A stretch of 64,000 nucleotides of DNA from Ceratothoa steindachneri. Taxonomy: Eukaryota > Arthropoda > Malacostraca > Isopoda > Cymothoidae. Of the stretch, positions 45,303-56,420 are shown piece by piece. The stretch spans positions 142,580,021 through 142,644,020 of the forward strand of contig OZ018329.1 of assembly GCA_963969495.1 (NCBI GenBank), given 5' to 3'. A program made the position numbers and the translations under genes. The notes below the pieces were generated by a model. It had not been told where the DNA came from and ran no database searches. It saw only the letters and a program-made list of their open reading frames with translations. Every line of letters starts with the position of its first letter. Within the stretch, counting starts at the first letter, position 1.

Positions 45303-47439
45303 ATGAATAGAAAGTGTAAAAACAGTCCTGATAAATTTTGTTTTGTTTGTGGAAAGGTAACTTTTAGTGATCAGCAATGCACTATAACGCCGTTAGTAAA
45401 GTTCCTTTACAATGCATATTTTGGAATAAAGCTAGGTGATCAAGACAAAAACTTTGCTCCACATATGTGCTGCAAAGCCTGTGTCATAGCCTTAAGACGC
45501 TGGAGTGAGGGCAAAACGAACGGTTTGTCATTTGGTGTACCTATGGTATGGAGAGAAGGCAAGGACCACATTACAGACTGCTATTTTTGCATGACAAATC
45601 TTAAAGGTGAGATAATTACTTTAACAATATAGTCATTGACAAATCTAGAAATGTTTATACAAATCTTTTGGTAGCCTATTAAAATTGTAATTGTGTATAA
45701 AAATAGTGTATTATGCTGGTAGAAAAATTGTGGTCAAATTGTATATAAAAATTGATTGTATTTGAAAATTGGAAATTTACCTGGTATAAAAAATGTGTGT
45801 AAAAATGTGGAAACGAGGTTCGAGTGAATTAAAAGTATGTAAATTAAGTATGCGAAACTTTTTTTCAGGTGTCAATAAGAAGAACAAACACACTGTAGTC
45901 TATCCTGATGTTCCTTCTGCCATTAAACCACAACCACATGGTCCAGGAGTTCCAGTTTCTTCTCCACCTAAAAATACTGAGCTAGAAGACAATATAGAAG
46001 ATATAGAAGTGGATGAAACTGACACTTCAGTGACATATCAGCCTACGTCTACAGTGACTTTGCCAAGACCACTCACTCAAGGTCAATTAAATGACTTGAC
46101 TAGAGATCTTGGTCTTTCTAAAGAGAAAGCACAACTTCTTGCATCCCGTCTTAGTGAGAGCAGCCTCATCTCTCAAGAAACTACATACTTTTGGTTCAGA
46201 AATAGAGACGAAGAGTTTCGAAAGTTCTTTGCAGTTGATTCTTGCAGCTCTTTGGTGTATTGCAATGATGTAAAAGGTTTAATTGAGGCACTTGGCGTTC
46301 CTTACCAACCAGGTAAATGGAGGCTCTTTATTGATTCTTCTAGCAGAAGTTTGAAGGCAGTACTCTTAAATATTGGCAATAAAATGGCATCTGTACCTAT
46401 TGGCCATTCAGTTCAGTTAACAGAAAGCTACAAAAATATAAAAGTATTGATTAATACAATCAAGTACTCTAACCAGAACTGGTTAATATGTGGTGATCTC
46501 AAGGTAAGATATATTTCACTCTATTGAACTTGTTAAATATTTCAAGGAATGTTTTTTTTAAATACCAATGAAAGAAGGATATTATACACATATTAGTTTC
46601 TCCCTACCCCTAATAAACTTAGTAAAAATTGCCTATGCAAAAAATAGAAGTTCTTAGAAACCATGTACATCAATATGCATCAATATGTTTTCTTTCAGGT
46701 TATGTGCCTTCTTCTTGGGATGCAAGGAGGCTACACAAAATATCCATGCTTCATGTGCTCATGGGATAGCCGGGCGGATAGTCTTCACTATAAGCAAAAA
46801 GACTGGCCATCTCGAGAGGCATTCCAAATTGGCTGCCACAATGTGGTAGCTCAACCTCTAGTCCCTCCCAAAAATGTTTTACTGCCTCCTCTTCATATAA
46901 AGCTTTGCCTAATGAAGAACTTTGTCAAAGCACTAAATAAAGAAGGCCAAGCTTTTAAGTATCTACAGCAAAAATTCTCACAGATCAGTGATGCCAACCT
47001 CCATGCAGGCATATTTGATGGTCCCCAAATTAGAACTCTGTTAAAGGACAAGCATTTTTACACCAATATGGAAGCCAGTGAACAAGAAGCATGGCGAGCG
47101 TTTAGTAAAGTAATCGACGGTTTTCTGGAAAATAAAAGAAGCTCAGAATATATCTCACATGTAAATGAGCTTATGAAAAGCTTCGAAAAAATGGGAGCTC
47201 GCATGTCGATAAAAATGCATTTTATCCAGTCACATCTTGACTATTTTCCGGCAAACTGTGGAGATTATAGCGAGAACCGAGGAGAAAGATGTCGCCAAGA
47301 CATAAAGACGATGGAGACAAGATATCAAGGACGCTGGGACATCAACATGTTAGCTGACTATTGCTGGTGTCTTAAACTCGACGAACCAAGATCGCTTCAC
47401 AAGCGGAAGTCATCAAGGACTTCTTTTCTTGGAAAATAG
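45303..47439 (+). CDS. Family A transposase-like protein, 559 aa, three exons
   Basis: Exons 45,303-45,606, 45,869-46,503 and 46,699-47,439 join in frame to 559 codons. Both introns are canonical: GTGAG..TTTTTTCAG (262 bp) and GTAAG..TTTCTTTCAG (195 bp). The start is the ATG in AAAAATGAATAG; a TTTTTTGCAG at 45,258-45,267 just upstream may be the acceptor of a 5' untranslated intron. Residues 10-96 form a Cys-rich, probably zinc-binding region: C13-x2-C16, H54, C56, C57-x2-C60 and C93-x2-C96. Residues 105-165 are a low-complexity acidic linker. A conserved region follows with FIDSS (D257), ICGDLKV (D311), YPCFMCSWDSR (C330-x2-C333), LPPLHIKL (H379), SHLDYF (H492) and GERCRQDIKTME (E509). D257, D311 and E509 with an intervening CxxC and His are what a DDE transposase of the CMC or hAT kind would show. 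The tail is basic (HKRKSSR). I know the family as an unnamed repetitive protein in arthropods; its catalytic role is inferred. No frameshift or internal stop was found. Confidence 0.82.
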
Positions 47440-47615
47440 TTTCTTTGCACTCCTGGGTAAGCTCATAAGTAGTCTGTAAGTTTAAAATTAATTAAAAGAA
47501 AGTCTAATTTAGTTGGTATTTTTTTTATTACAAGTAATTGTAATTTATTAAATAACTTTTATATATATAAGGGATTTTTTCAAAAATGGCCCTTTTCTAA
47601 AAAGAGTAGTGCGCT

Positions 47616-47741
47616 GTATCTCAAAAACCAGACCTGATTGAACAAAATGGATGTCATATTTCAATTGAGGAGAAGAGTTTCGTTAGGAATCACTAAAGAA
47701 AACCGCAGGAACAGAAAACCTTTTTCAAACGCAGGCCTGTG
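47616..47741 (-). repeat. Right TIR of family A element
   Basis: Inverse partner of 44,963-45,085. It lies about 180 bp past the stop codon of the transposase-like gene and is followed by TAATAAATTA. Confidence 0.8.
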
Positions 47742-47744
47742 TAA

Positions 47745-48053
47745 TAAATTACCTACTTTTGTTTACCTACTTTAGTAAAAAAAATAAATACATTTTAAAA
47801 ATCCTATTTTACTTCGATTAGATCAGGGCCAATATAAAATCGAAGTTAACTTTTAAATTCACAGATGTCAACACGAACCTGATTCAAGTTCGTTTATTTA
47901 CATGGAATAACATAATCATGTCACTTTTATAATTTTTCCCTTTAACCATCTGACTATATGTACATATTTATTTACACAGTTCTTTTTACCTACACAACTA
48001 TTTCTATGACAACTCCAGATAAACTTTCTATTTAGATTTGCTTAATTAATCTG

Positions 48054-48056
<3 letters not shown>
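47745..48056. other. AT-rich spacer
   Basis: Flank of the family A element; no feature recognised. Confidence 0.4.

Positions 48057-48103
<47 letters not shown>
48057..48103. repeat. (AT)n microsatellite
   Basis: About 45 bp of pure AT repeat. Confidence 0.95.
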
Positions 48104-48106
<3 letters not shown>

Positions 48107-48318
48107 CATCCATTTCCCTCTCTCTGGAAGAGAATTCTGATTTTTAGGAAAACATTTCAATATTCACAAAGCTTAATATAGCCTAATTTCAGTCAACAAT
48201 AAAACAAAAAAAAAGATTAGAACTCATAATTTAGCATGGTTTTTTTTATAAATAATTCCTTGTAAGTCATTGGATTACGACTGTAGGTGTTTTTTATTGT
48301 ATGTAAAACAACTCATGA

Positions 48319-49253
48319 TTACTGAACTCGTGCGAAGACACCAGGAGTTTCATCAATCCTTGCACAGGCATCAATAATCCTGCCGATAAGTTCTTCTTCT
48401 GACAGAACTGGTGTTTCGTACACGAAACTCTTTAGGTGTCCCCAAAGGTAGAAGTCTATGGGTGTCATGTCAGGAGACCTGGTAGCCAAGAGATTGGTCC
48501 GCCACGACCAATCCAGCGGTTTGGATATCGATCATCCATAAACTTCCTAACCATATTCCTCTGCGAATTGCAAGGAAAATTTTTTCTAACAACCCGGGTA
48601 ATACTTCATCCAGAAACGCCCAATAATTGCGTCCAGTGAGTCTTTCTGGCAGGATGTAGGGGCCGATGAGATAGTTGTCAGTAATGCCCCCCCCACCCAT
48701 TTACCAAGAATCTATTTTGGTGACTGGATCCCAGTGTATTATTTGGATTGATATGGGACCACAAATGTATATTATGCGTGTTGAATATTCCATTTCGCCT
48801 AGATGTTGCCTTATCCGTTAAAAGAACTTTTGATGCAAAATTGGGTTCTTGTCCTTGTAAAAGCTACGTGCCATTTAAGCTCTGAACACGCTGAATGTGA
48901 AATGGATGTTGAAGGTTATCGTTCAGCATGCGCCACACCGTACTGTGACTTGCAAGAAAAACATTTGTTGCAGCGCGTGTGCTTGTTGTTTGATCATTAT
49001 GAAAATGTTGAAGTATGTCCTCCTCCATCTCAGGGTCTCCTACACTTCTAGGGCGTCCTACATCAGGTCTTGCAACGCGAAATGATCCTGTTTCACGCAG
49101 TCTTGTATTCATGGCTGCAAATGTTTGATGCAAAGACACATCTCTGTTGGGATATCTTTCACTGTACATTCTCGCAGCCTTACTAGAATTGCCTTTCGCT
49201 ATACCGTAAATTAAGTGCATATCTGAAAGTTCACTATTCGGTAGTTGGTTCAT
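48319..49253 (-). pseudogene. Mariner/Tc1-like transposase with DUF4817-type N-terminus
   Basis: On the - strand the ATG at 49,253 starts 129 open codons. They contain a helix-turn-helix DNA-binding region (LIYGIAKGNSSKAARMYSERYPNR), LRETGSF, a GRPRSV hinge and a second helix set (STRAATNVFLASHSTVWRML). After a shift near 48,860 the catalytic part follows. LLTDKATSRRNGIFNTHN marks the first Asp, LIGPYILPERLTG and FLDEVLPGLLE come next, and after another shift SPDMTPIDFYLWGHLKSFVYE carries the third acidic position. The gene ends in FARVQ and a stop at 48,319. The middle Asp block (usually HDGAP) is destroyed. Right of the start, GAATTCTGAAACACCCTTTA at 49,487-49,507 could be the terminal repeat; no matching left end was found. 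Confidence 0.88.
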
Positions 49254-49508
49254 TGTCGTTTACTGCTCAGTGTAAACTACCGCCCTGAGTGCATCTGTAT
49301 CCTCACTGTCGAGTGCAGTAGCCTGCTAACCAGGAATTTAAGTGCAAAGGTAAACAGTTTAATTAAATCGTACTTTAACAATTCAAGTCTTCGTAACTTT
49401 TAAACTAAACATTTTTGGATACCCCCCCCTCCCCTAAAGTAAATTATGCTTATTTAACCTGAACGAACCTTAAGTTAAAGTTTGTTCAAAGAATTCTGAA
49501 ACACCCTT

Positions 49509-49527
49509 TATATATATATCTACATAT

Positions 49528-49597
<70 letters not shown>
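49509..49597. repeat. (AT)n microsatellite
   Basis: AT-repeat from 49,531 to about 49,596 with an imperfect start; it abuts the presumed outer end of the mariner-like element, consistent with a TA target. Confidence 0.95.
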
Positions 49598-49599
<2 letters not shown>

Positions 49600-50129
49600 T
49601 TCTCGTTCTTATGTGTAATTGATAAATTCTATTTAATTTAACTTATTCAGTTACTCATTGAAAATAAAATCTGATTTGGGGAAATTTTCGTAAGAATGAA
49701 TATCTTTTATACATTATTAAAGTTGACTTTTGTCAATCTCTGCCTCCCCAACTGAACGCTGGTCTTTACCTATGTATTTCAAATCTATAATCAATTGATT
49801 TCAAACTAGCACTTTTAAATGTATGATAAATTGATTTCATACTACTCGGGCGGTGAATGTTAAAGTATTCATGCACTTTATATTAAATGCAAAACATATA
49901 AATTTTAAAGTTCTCTGCATAATTTATTTTATTTTGCTTATACATCATTAAGCTTTTGCATACAGTAGTGGTCGATTTTCTAGAATTAGGTTTTAGATAG
50001 TACTTAGTAATGCTACAATGAATAATTTATGCCCCTTTCTTTCAGATTATAAAAATATTGTAAATAAGCTTCTTTGGTCTTCACCCTTATGTCATCCTAT
50101 CTAATTATCTCAATACACACGTGTAATTG
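49598..50129. other. AT-rich spacer
   Basis: No recognisable gene; the last part may hold the start of the next transposase. Confidence 0.4.
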
Positions 50130-51050
50130 TGTGTTTCATAAAGGTATTAATGCAAGCACAGTGGCAAAATCCATTCAGGGCAATTATGATGCTGATGAAG
50201 TAAATGAACGAAGTTGCAGGAGGTTGTTTAGTCGTTCCTGAAGTGGGGATTTAGGTCAAAAACAGGGAACAAATGAAGATCGTCCGATGCAACTTGATCC
50301 AAAAGCGTTCGAAGACGCTTGACAATAAATCCTACTACAACTTCTAGGGGACTCTCAGAACTATTTGACGTAACCTGTCCGACTTTTTTACCCCAAATGG
50401 AAAGGTTCTCTTCATTAGAAAAAGCATCGCGCACGAACTGTCTACGGCCTGCAAATCTGCAAAAGCGTATTGCTTGCTGGGAGTCGTTGCCTTCACGATA
50501 CTTCCTGGTACCTATTTGGGCAGGTTTGTTACTGCTGATGAAAAGGGGATCCTTTATCATGACGTTATACGGCACCGTTAGTGGATCAGTGGAGGAAACA
50601 GAATTTTTCAACAACCGAGAAGAGGGCTACATCCAAAATAGTTCATATCGAGTGTACGGTGGGATATTAAATGAATTATCTAATAAGACCAATTAGACAG
50701 TAATTAAACAACTAATGTTAATATCTATTCTAGCAATTCCGTAGTTTGAAAGCTACTTCGTGCCAAATACGACAATCCTTATGCAATAGAAGGGAAGTCA
50801 TCCTCTCTTACGATAATGCCCATCCTCACACAGACCGAATGACGAAAGATCTCTTAGTGGTGCTCGTTTTCGAAATATCACTTCTTCCGTCATATTCTCC
50901 TTACCTTGCAACTTCTGACATGAGGAGGAGAGGATGAGAACGAGTTTGATTTATACTTTGCATCAAAACTTAAAGAATTTTACAATTTTACAAGCTTGTT
51001 GACAGATTGAAGGAGGTCCTAGAAAGCAATTAATGGTCTGTATATGATCT
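50130..51050 (+). pseudogene. Mariner (DD34D) transposase, decayed but nearly full length
   Basis: Followed through several frames. The N-terminal helix-turn-helix has NYDADEVNERSCRRLFSRS and SGDLGQKQGTNEDRP (50,187-50,280). The second DNA-binding part is RGLSELFDVTCPTFLPQMER (50,340-50,400). TADEKGILYHDVIRHR (about 50,535-50,580) holds the first Asp, and GLHPK the middle linker. After a shift near 50,735 come SLKATSCQIRQSLCNRREVIL, SYDNAHPHT (second Asp) and SPYLATSDM (third Asp). Exactly 34 residues separate the last two Asp, the mariner hallmark. KLVDRLKEVLESN marks the C-terminus near 51,030. Stops and at least three shifts make it inactive. Terminal repeats were not located. Confidence 0.88.
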
Positions 51051-51408
51051 GATATTTCTGGTCATAACTTTTTCACTTTTAATATATACTCTAAAATTAG
51101 TGGTTACTTTCGCTCCACTCTGATAGATTCATTTATATTTTACTTCACCAAAGTAGAGGAAAATATTTCTGCCTACGTTAAATATAGCTATAAAGGCATT
51201 TTGAAATAAGAGGCCACCTTGGTTCAAGAATAAAATAGAATGTATTAATTCCCGTTTTGTATTGATTGATTTAAAGGAAATAGATCTGATATTCAGATTG
51301 ATTTTAAGAATCAAATACAACTGACAAATTATATGACCTAACAATAAGATGAAGGGATGTTATTCTCATCTACTTTTATGTTTGTACAGATATATGTTTC
51401 ACATTAAA

Positions 51409-51454
51409 ATTGTGTAGTATGTGAATGATAATTATCATTACCATACTACACAAT
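51409..51454. repeat. 46-bp near-perfect palindrome
   Basis: The left half ATTGTGTAGTATGTGAATGATAA and the right half are inverse copies with two adjacent mismatches and no loop. It lies about 400 bp past the mariner pseudogene and could be the end of a small inverted-repeat element. Confidence 0.88.
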
Positions 51455-52049
51455 CATATTTTTTTCTAGCATAGTGGGAATGAATTAAGAGAAGAATGCC
51501 CGACTTTAGCAAGAGGCTGTTATGAATCTCTTACGTCATTATACAACCACAAGGACTTTCCTTGTATAAATCCTGGCACCTAATGTAGTTTTTTCCTATA
51601 TTACAATTTAATAGACGATAATGGAACGATATGTTCGCCTGGAAACTGTTTTAACTTTCCTAATGTGTGAAAAATCCTATTCATACCTTTTCAGGATATC
51701 GAACTAGACGATTGGCTATTTCTTTTAGAGAGTACATCCAATTTAAATCTTTTTTTATTGGCGGAGTCTTAGCTTCGCGCTTTTTTATGACATCACATAT
51801 ACGGAAATGGGTTTAGCCTTATTGACAAGTGGGGGTAAATTTGTACATATTTGCACTCATGACTGTCCTTTTTACGAGAAACGAGAGAGTTAATACAGGG
51901 AACTAATATATGATACATTTATGAAGGAGGAGAAAAAATGGGGGTTCAATATCGTTAAGGGCAAGTTTTAAAATGATCTTGAGAGAGTCCTATCGAGTTT
52001 TTGCGTGTATATCAACAAATATCACATATAATAATTCAAGGAATTACTT
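51455..52049. other. Unassigned spacer
   Basis: No recognised gene; the last 70 bases run into the 3' end of the Jockey remnant. Confidence 0.4.
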
Positions 52050-53040
52050 GTCCGCCACCTACCTCTCTTCTGCGAGATGGGCGGCACCTAGGCAGGCCAC
52101 CACTCTCCCTAGGTGGATCAACAGTTCCCTAAGAGAGGAGATATTCTGTGTGGTGCGTGCTTCTTTTAGGTTCGGGCAGTGTAGGTGTAGGTGTTAGAAG
52201 TTCGCTAGGATTTGGTTGCATCTGGTCCATGTACTGTTGGGTCAAGGTTTATTTTGTGTATGTCTTGTTGTAGTACAGTATGATGGCGTGACCTGAGTTG
52301 AGATAGGATTACTCTGTGTTGTCTATGTATTGATTTATATGGTTAGTCATATAGGGTGTGAAGACCTGTTTAGTATTTTGTTTGATGGTAGGGTGCTCAA
52401 AGGACTTTGGTTGAAGGTTGTGTGAAATTGGGTGATTAAGTTATTGTTTGGTGGTGGGAGAGAAACATTATGTCGAGGTGTTTGAAGTAGTGTTCTGGGA
52501 TTTTTTCTTGTGTCTGGAGGTTGGCGGTTTATTTTTCAGGTGGTGGATTGAGGGGAAAGGGTCAGTGCTCTGTTGATGTTAAGGTTCTAATCATAAGTTT
52601 ATTTTTAAGGGTGATATTTTTGGCACAAGTGGTAGGTGTGGGCTGGATCCGCTGCATGTAGATCTTGTAGTTGTTCTTAGTGCCTTTTTCCGTGTGGTTT
52701 GGAGTTTGTTTATGTGCGATTTTGCTGTGGATGGATGGCATTCTGGTGGTGTGTAATTGAAAGTGATGCGGCTGAATTATTTCATATAGAGTAATTAGTA
52801 TCTATGCTGTCTAAATGTAATGTTTAATAGTACTTTGAGGGCTTTGGTTTTCTTCGTGATCTTGATTGTAATAATGTGTGGTTTCTGAATGTTAGGTAAG
52901 TGTCAAATATCAGTATGAGGGGGGGTTATTAGTGGCATATGTCGGTTTATTCTGATTTTGAGGTCTTTGTGGATTCTTGGTAGTTGGATGTAAAATGTGT
53001 TATTACTGTTTTGAAGGGCTGAGGCAGTCATGCAATTTTG
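52050..53040 (-). pseudogene. Jockey-like non-LTR element, RT C-terminal region
   Basis: The + strand here is strikingly rich in G and T because the coding - strand is rich in C and A. Read on the - strand there is IFDTYLTFRNH (about 52,880-52,915), the block after the RT palm where relatives have LGVTFDTKLTFR.H. NYTPPECHP follows, then HINKLQTTRKKALRTTT (about 52,675-52,725), a close match to the KLQTTQNKALRIATG block of Jockey elements. After several stops, LSQLRSRHHTVLQQDIHKIN (about 52,230-52,290) is the thumb-distal LSQLRSG block. Further on, GRVVACLGAAHLAEER (about 52,075-52,120) is the usual end of the ORF2 protein. At least four frame breaks. No RT catalytic box, 5' end or poly(A) is visible. 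Confidence 0.85.
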
Positions 53041-54129
53041 TTGGAACTAGGGAAGCAGTTGTGACTTGAATATCTCTAATTAATTCTGATATTATTATTA
53101 TTCCAAAGGCAAAGTCCTTGAAATCAACTAATCCAATGCTGTAACGAGTGTTCTGGGGAGGTTTTACCCTTAATGCCTCCTTTTATATTAATAGTTTACT
53201 AGTTACTGAGTGTATTGTGAATGAAAATGTTACTCGACTATAAATGTAAGAGAGTTTCAGCAATTTAGGTTTTGCTAATTTCCTGCATATCTACGTCTCT
53301 AGTAATTTCATGTAGAGATGTGTTTCACATGCAATTTTCTTTTAAAAAAATCGTGAGCCATCCTTAGTTATATTTAAAACTTTCTTGATAGGGTAGCTGA
53401 TATCAATTAAGTGTCACTGTTGTTCTTGGGTTTATTTCTTTTATAAATAGTTTAGATATCTGTAATAAGAAATTGAGAGGTTTCTAGTCATTTATGCATT
53501 ACTAGTCGCCTTTTATAAAAGAAAGTAGAGCAAAAGCTTTGGCTCGTGCCATTTTAATCTTAATTTCCCTTCCAAATTTTGTTCCTCCGCGATACCTTGT
53601 ATTTAACTCCATCCTCCATTAGCGCTTTACCATTTTTCTTTTGCTTAAATCAATTCAAAATTTCTTTATTAATAATTATAGAATGATTTCCCTGTATTCA
53701 TTTTAAGATCTTTATCTCCTGTATATTCTTTAGTGTTGACATTTGCTGCCTGACAATTGGGTTCATCTGTTTTATTGGTTTGTTGTTTTTATTAGTTTTC
53801 CTCCTACATTGTCTCTTTTATAAGTTTGTTGAATCTGTCTAATCAATCTCTTTTTTATTGTCACAAACCGTCCAAAGTTTCGCCCCGTATTTTTAATTAC
53901 TCTAATAGCATATAATTTGGGGGCCAGTTGGAATTATTATCGTTGTAAAAAGATATATTACTATATTGTTACAGTGTCCTAATTAGGAATTTTTTGGCTT
54001 AATCATTTAATATGTTAAATTTTGTCGCGAGTTAAATTAAAAAGGTATTTGACATCAATACGAGTGCAATATATTATTGCTAACTGTGTTAAAGAAACTG
54101 ATAAAAGTCACGTCCTTAGCGAAAGGTTT
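53041..54129. other. AT-rich, no recognised feature
   Basis: May include eroded upstream parts of the Jockey element (transcribed toward lower coordinates); I see no motif that proves it. Confidence 0.4.
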
Positions 54130-55500
54130 CAGAGAGATATTATGTAATTTCTCTAATTTCCCTGCTAGATATTATACAATATATTTAATTTTCGTGTGAA
54201 ATAGTATGTAATCTATCTATTTTCCCTGTTACATAATGTGTAATTTATCCAAATTTCCTATTTTACATTATATAATCAATCTATTTGTTCTGTTAGATAA
54301 TATATAATCAATCTTTTTTTCATTTTTAGGAATATGTACTATAAATTTCGTGTAGGAAACTACGTAATATATGTATTTTTCTAGATAGATAGCATGTAAT
54401 GAATTTAATTGTCCTGTTAGAATTTATATAATCTAGCTAATTTTCCTATTAAGATAATGCAATCTATCTTTTTTTGTGGTATTGATTATGTGATATATCT
54501 ACAGTTCATGTTAAATAGTAGGTAATCTGTTGAATTTTCTTGTAAGATAATGTTTTATTTATCTAAATTTTCTATTTGATTCTATGTAATCTACCTGTTT
54601 TTTCTTTTCAAGAATATGTACTCCAAATAGATAACCTGCTAGATAAATCAGAAATTAGAGAGATTACATTATCTTTGGCAAGAAATTTAAATATATCACC
54701 AAAGTAGGTAATATATTTAAATTTCTTGCCAAAGATAATGTAATCTCTCTAATTTCTGATTTATCTAGCAGGTTATCTATTTAACATTCTAAATATCCTG
54801 TTAGACAGTATTTAATCTATTTATTTATTTTCAAGAATAAGTAATATAACTAGATTTATGTATGGTAGTATGCAATCTATCTAATTTACTTCTAGGATTT
54901 ATTTAATATATGTAATTTTCGTGTGTATAGTATGCAATCTATGTAGTTTTCTTCTTAGATAGCATATAATAATCTTTTACCTTCAAGAAATTGTAATCTA
55001 TATAATTTTGGTGTTAGATCGCATCTACTATATATAATTGTCTTATTAGAACGCATGTAATCTATTTAATTTTTCTAGTAGAGTGGATGTAATCTATCTA
55101 ATTTTCCTTGTGAGAGTATGTAATTTATCCTATCTTCCTGTTAGATATTATATAATTTTCCTGTTAGATAGTATGCAATATCTCTATTTTTACTGTTCGA
55201 TAGTATTAATCTAATTATACTAATAATTCGTATGTAATATATCTATTTTTCCTATTCGATAGTAAGAAATTCTATTTATTTCATGTTAGATATTACGTAA
55301 TATTTCATATTTTCGTGTAGATAGAATTTTATCTAGGTAATTTTTTCTTACCAAATAATCTTAAAAATTTTCCCGTTAGTATATAATCTATATAATTTTC
55401 CTTTTATATATTATTTCATCTATAAATTTTTTCTGTTTAATAGTATTTCATAAATATAATTTTCATGTTAGATATTATATAATATATTTAGTTTTTCTGT
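54130..55500. repeat. Degenerate minisatellite of about 32 bp
   Basis: The phrase GTTAGATAGTATGTAATCTATCTAATTTTCCT recurs in altered form about every 30-34 bp, giving of the order of 40 units. Each unit has a small internal inverted repeat (AGATAGTATGTAATCTATCT). Units are much more diverged than those of the 27.6-42.4 kb array. A large palindrome sits inside at 54,625-54,782. Confidence 0.78.
54625..54782. repeat. Perfect inverted repeat, 72-bp arms, 14-bp spacer
   Basis: The left arm 54,625-54,696 and right arm 54,711-54,782 are exact inverse copies; the spacer is CACCAAAGTAGGTA. The arms are made of the surrounding minisatellite units plus a segment (TTATCTTTGGCAAGAAATTT, in one orientation or the other) not seen elsewhere in the array. 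Exact identity over 72 bp in an otherwise strongly diverged array points to a recent inverted duplication, or to an assembly artefact. Confidence 0.95.

Positions 55501-56420
<920 letters not shown>

Larger units (their letters stand above)
44963..47741 (+). mobile_element. Family A DNA transposon, intact-looking, 2,779 bp
   Basis: The left end is CACTGGTCTGCCTTTAAAATG (44,963) and the right end, inverted, is CACAGGCCTGCGTTTGAAAA (47,741). The inverted ends can be aligned inward for about 120 bp, with the best block CAATCAGGTCTAGTTTTTAAGATACAG on the left against CAATCAGGTCTGGTTTTTGAGATACAG inverted on the right. The base triplet TAA flanks both ends (44,960-44,962 and 47,742-47,744), compatible with a 3-bp target duplication. 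Starts with CACTG and 3-bp duplications are typical of CACTA/CMC elements, so membership there is a reasonable but unproven guess. The only gene is a three-exon one on the + strand. Related but damaged copies lie at 15.4 and 60.9-62.7 kb; the latter ends in CCAGTG like this one. Confidence 0.82.

Noticed and set aside
50228..50696. A 125-128 codon frame on both strands, first taken for an insertion between two mariner halves
   Set aside because: Reading all + strand frames shows continuous mariner resemblance (FDVTCPTFLPQMER, TADEKGILYHDV, GLHPK) with shifts, so it is transposase sequence, not an insert.
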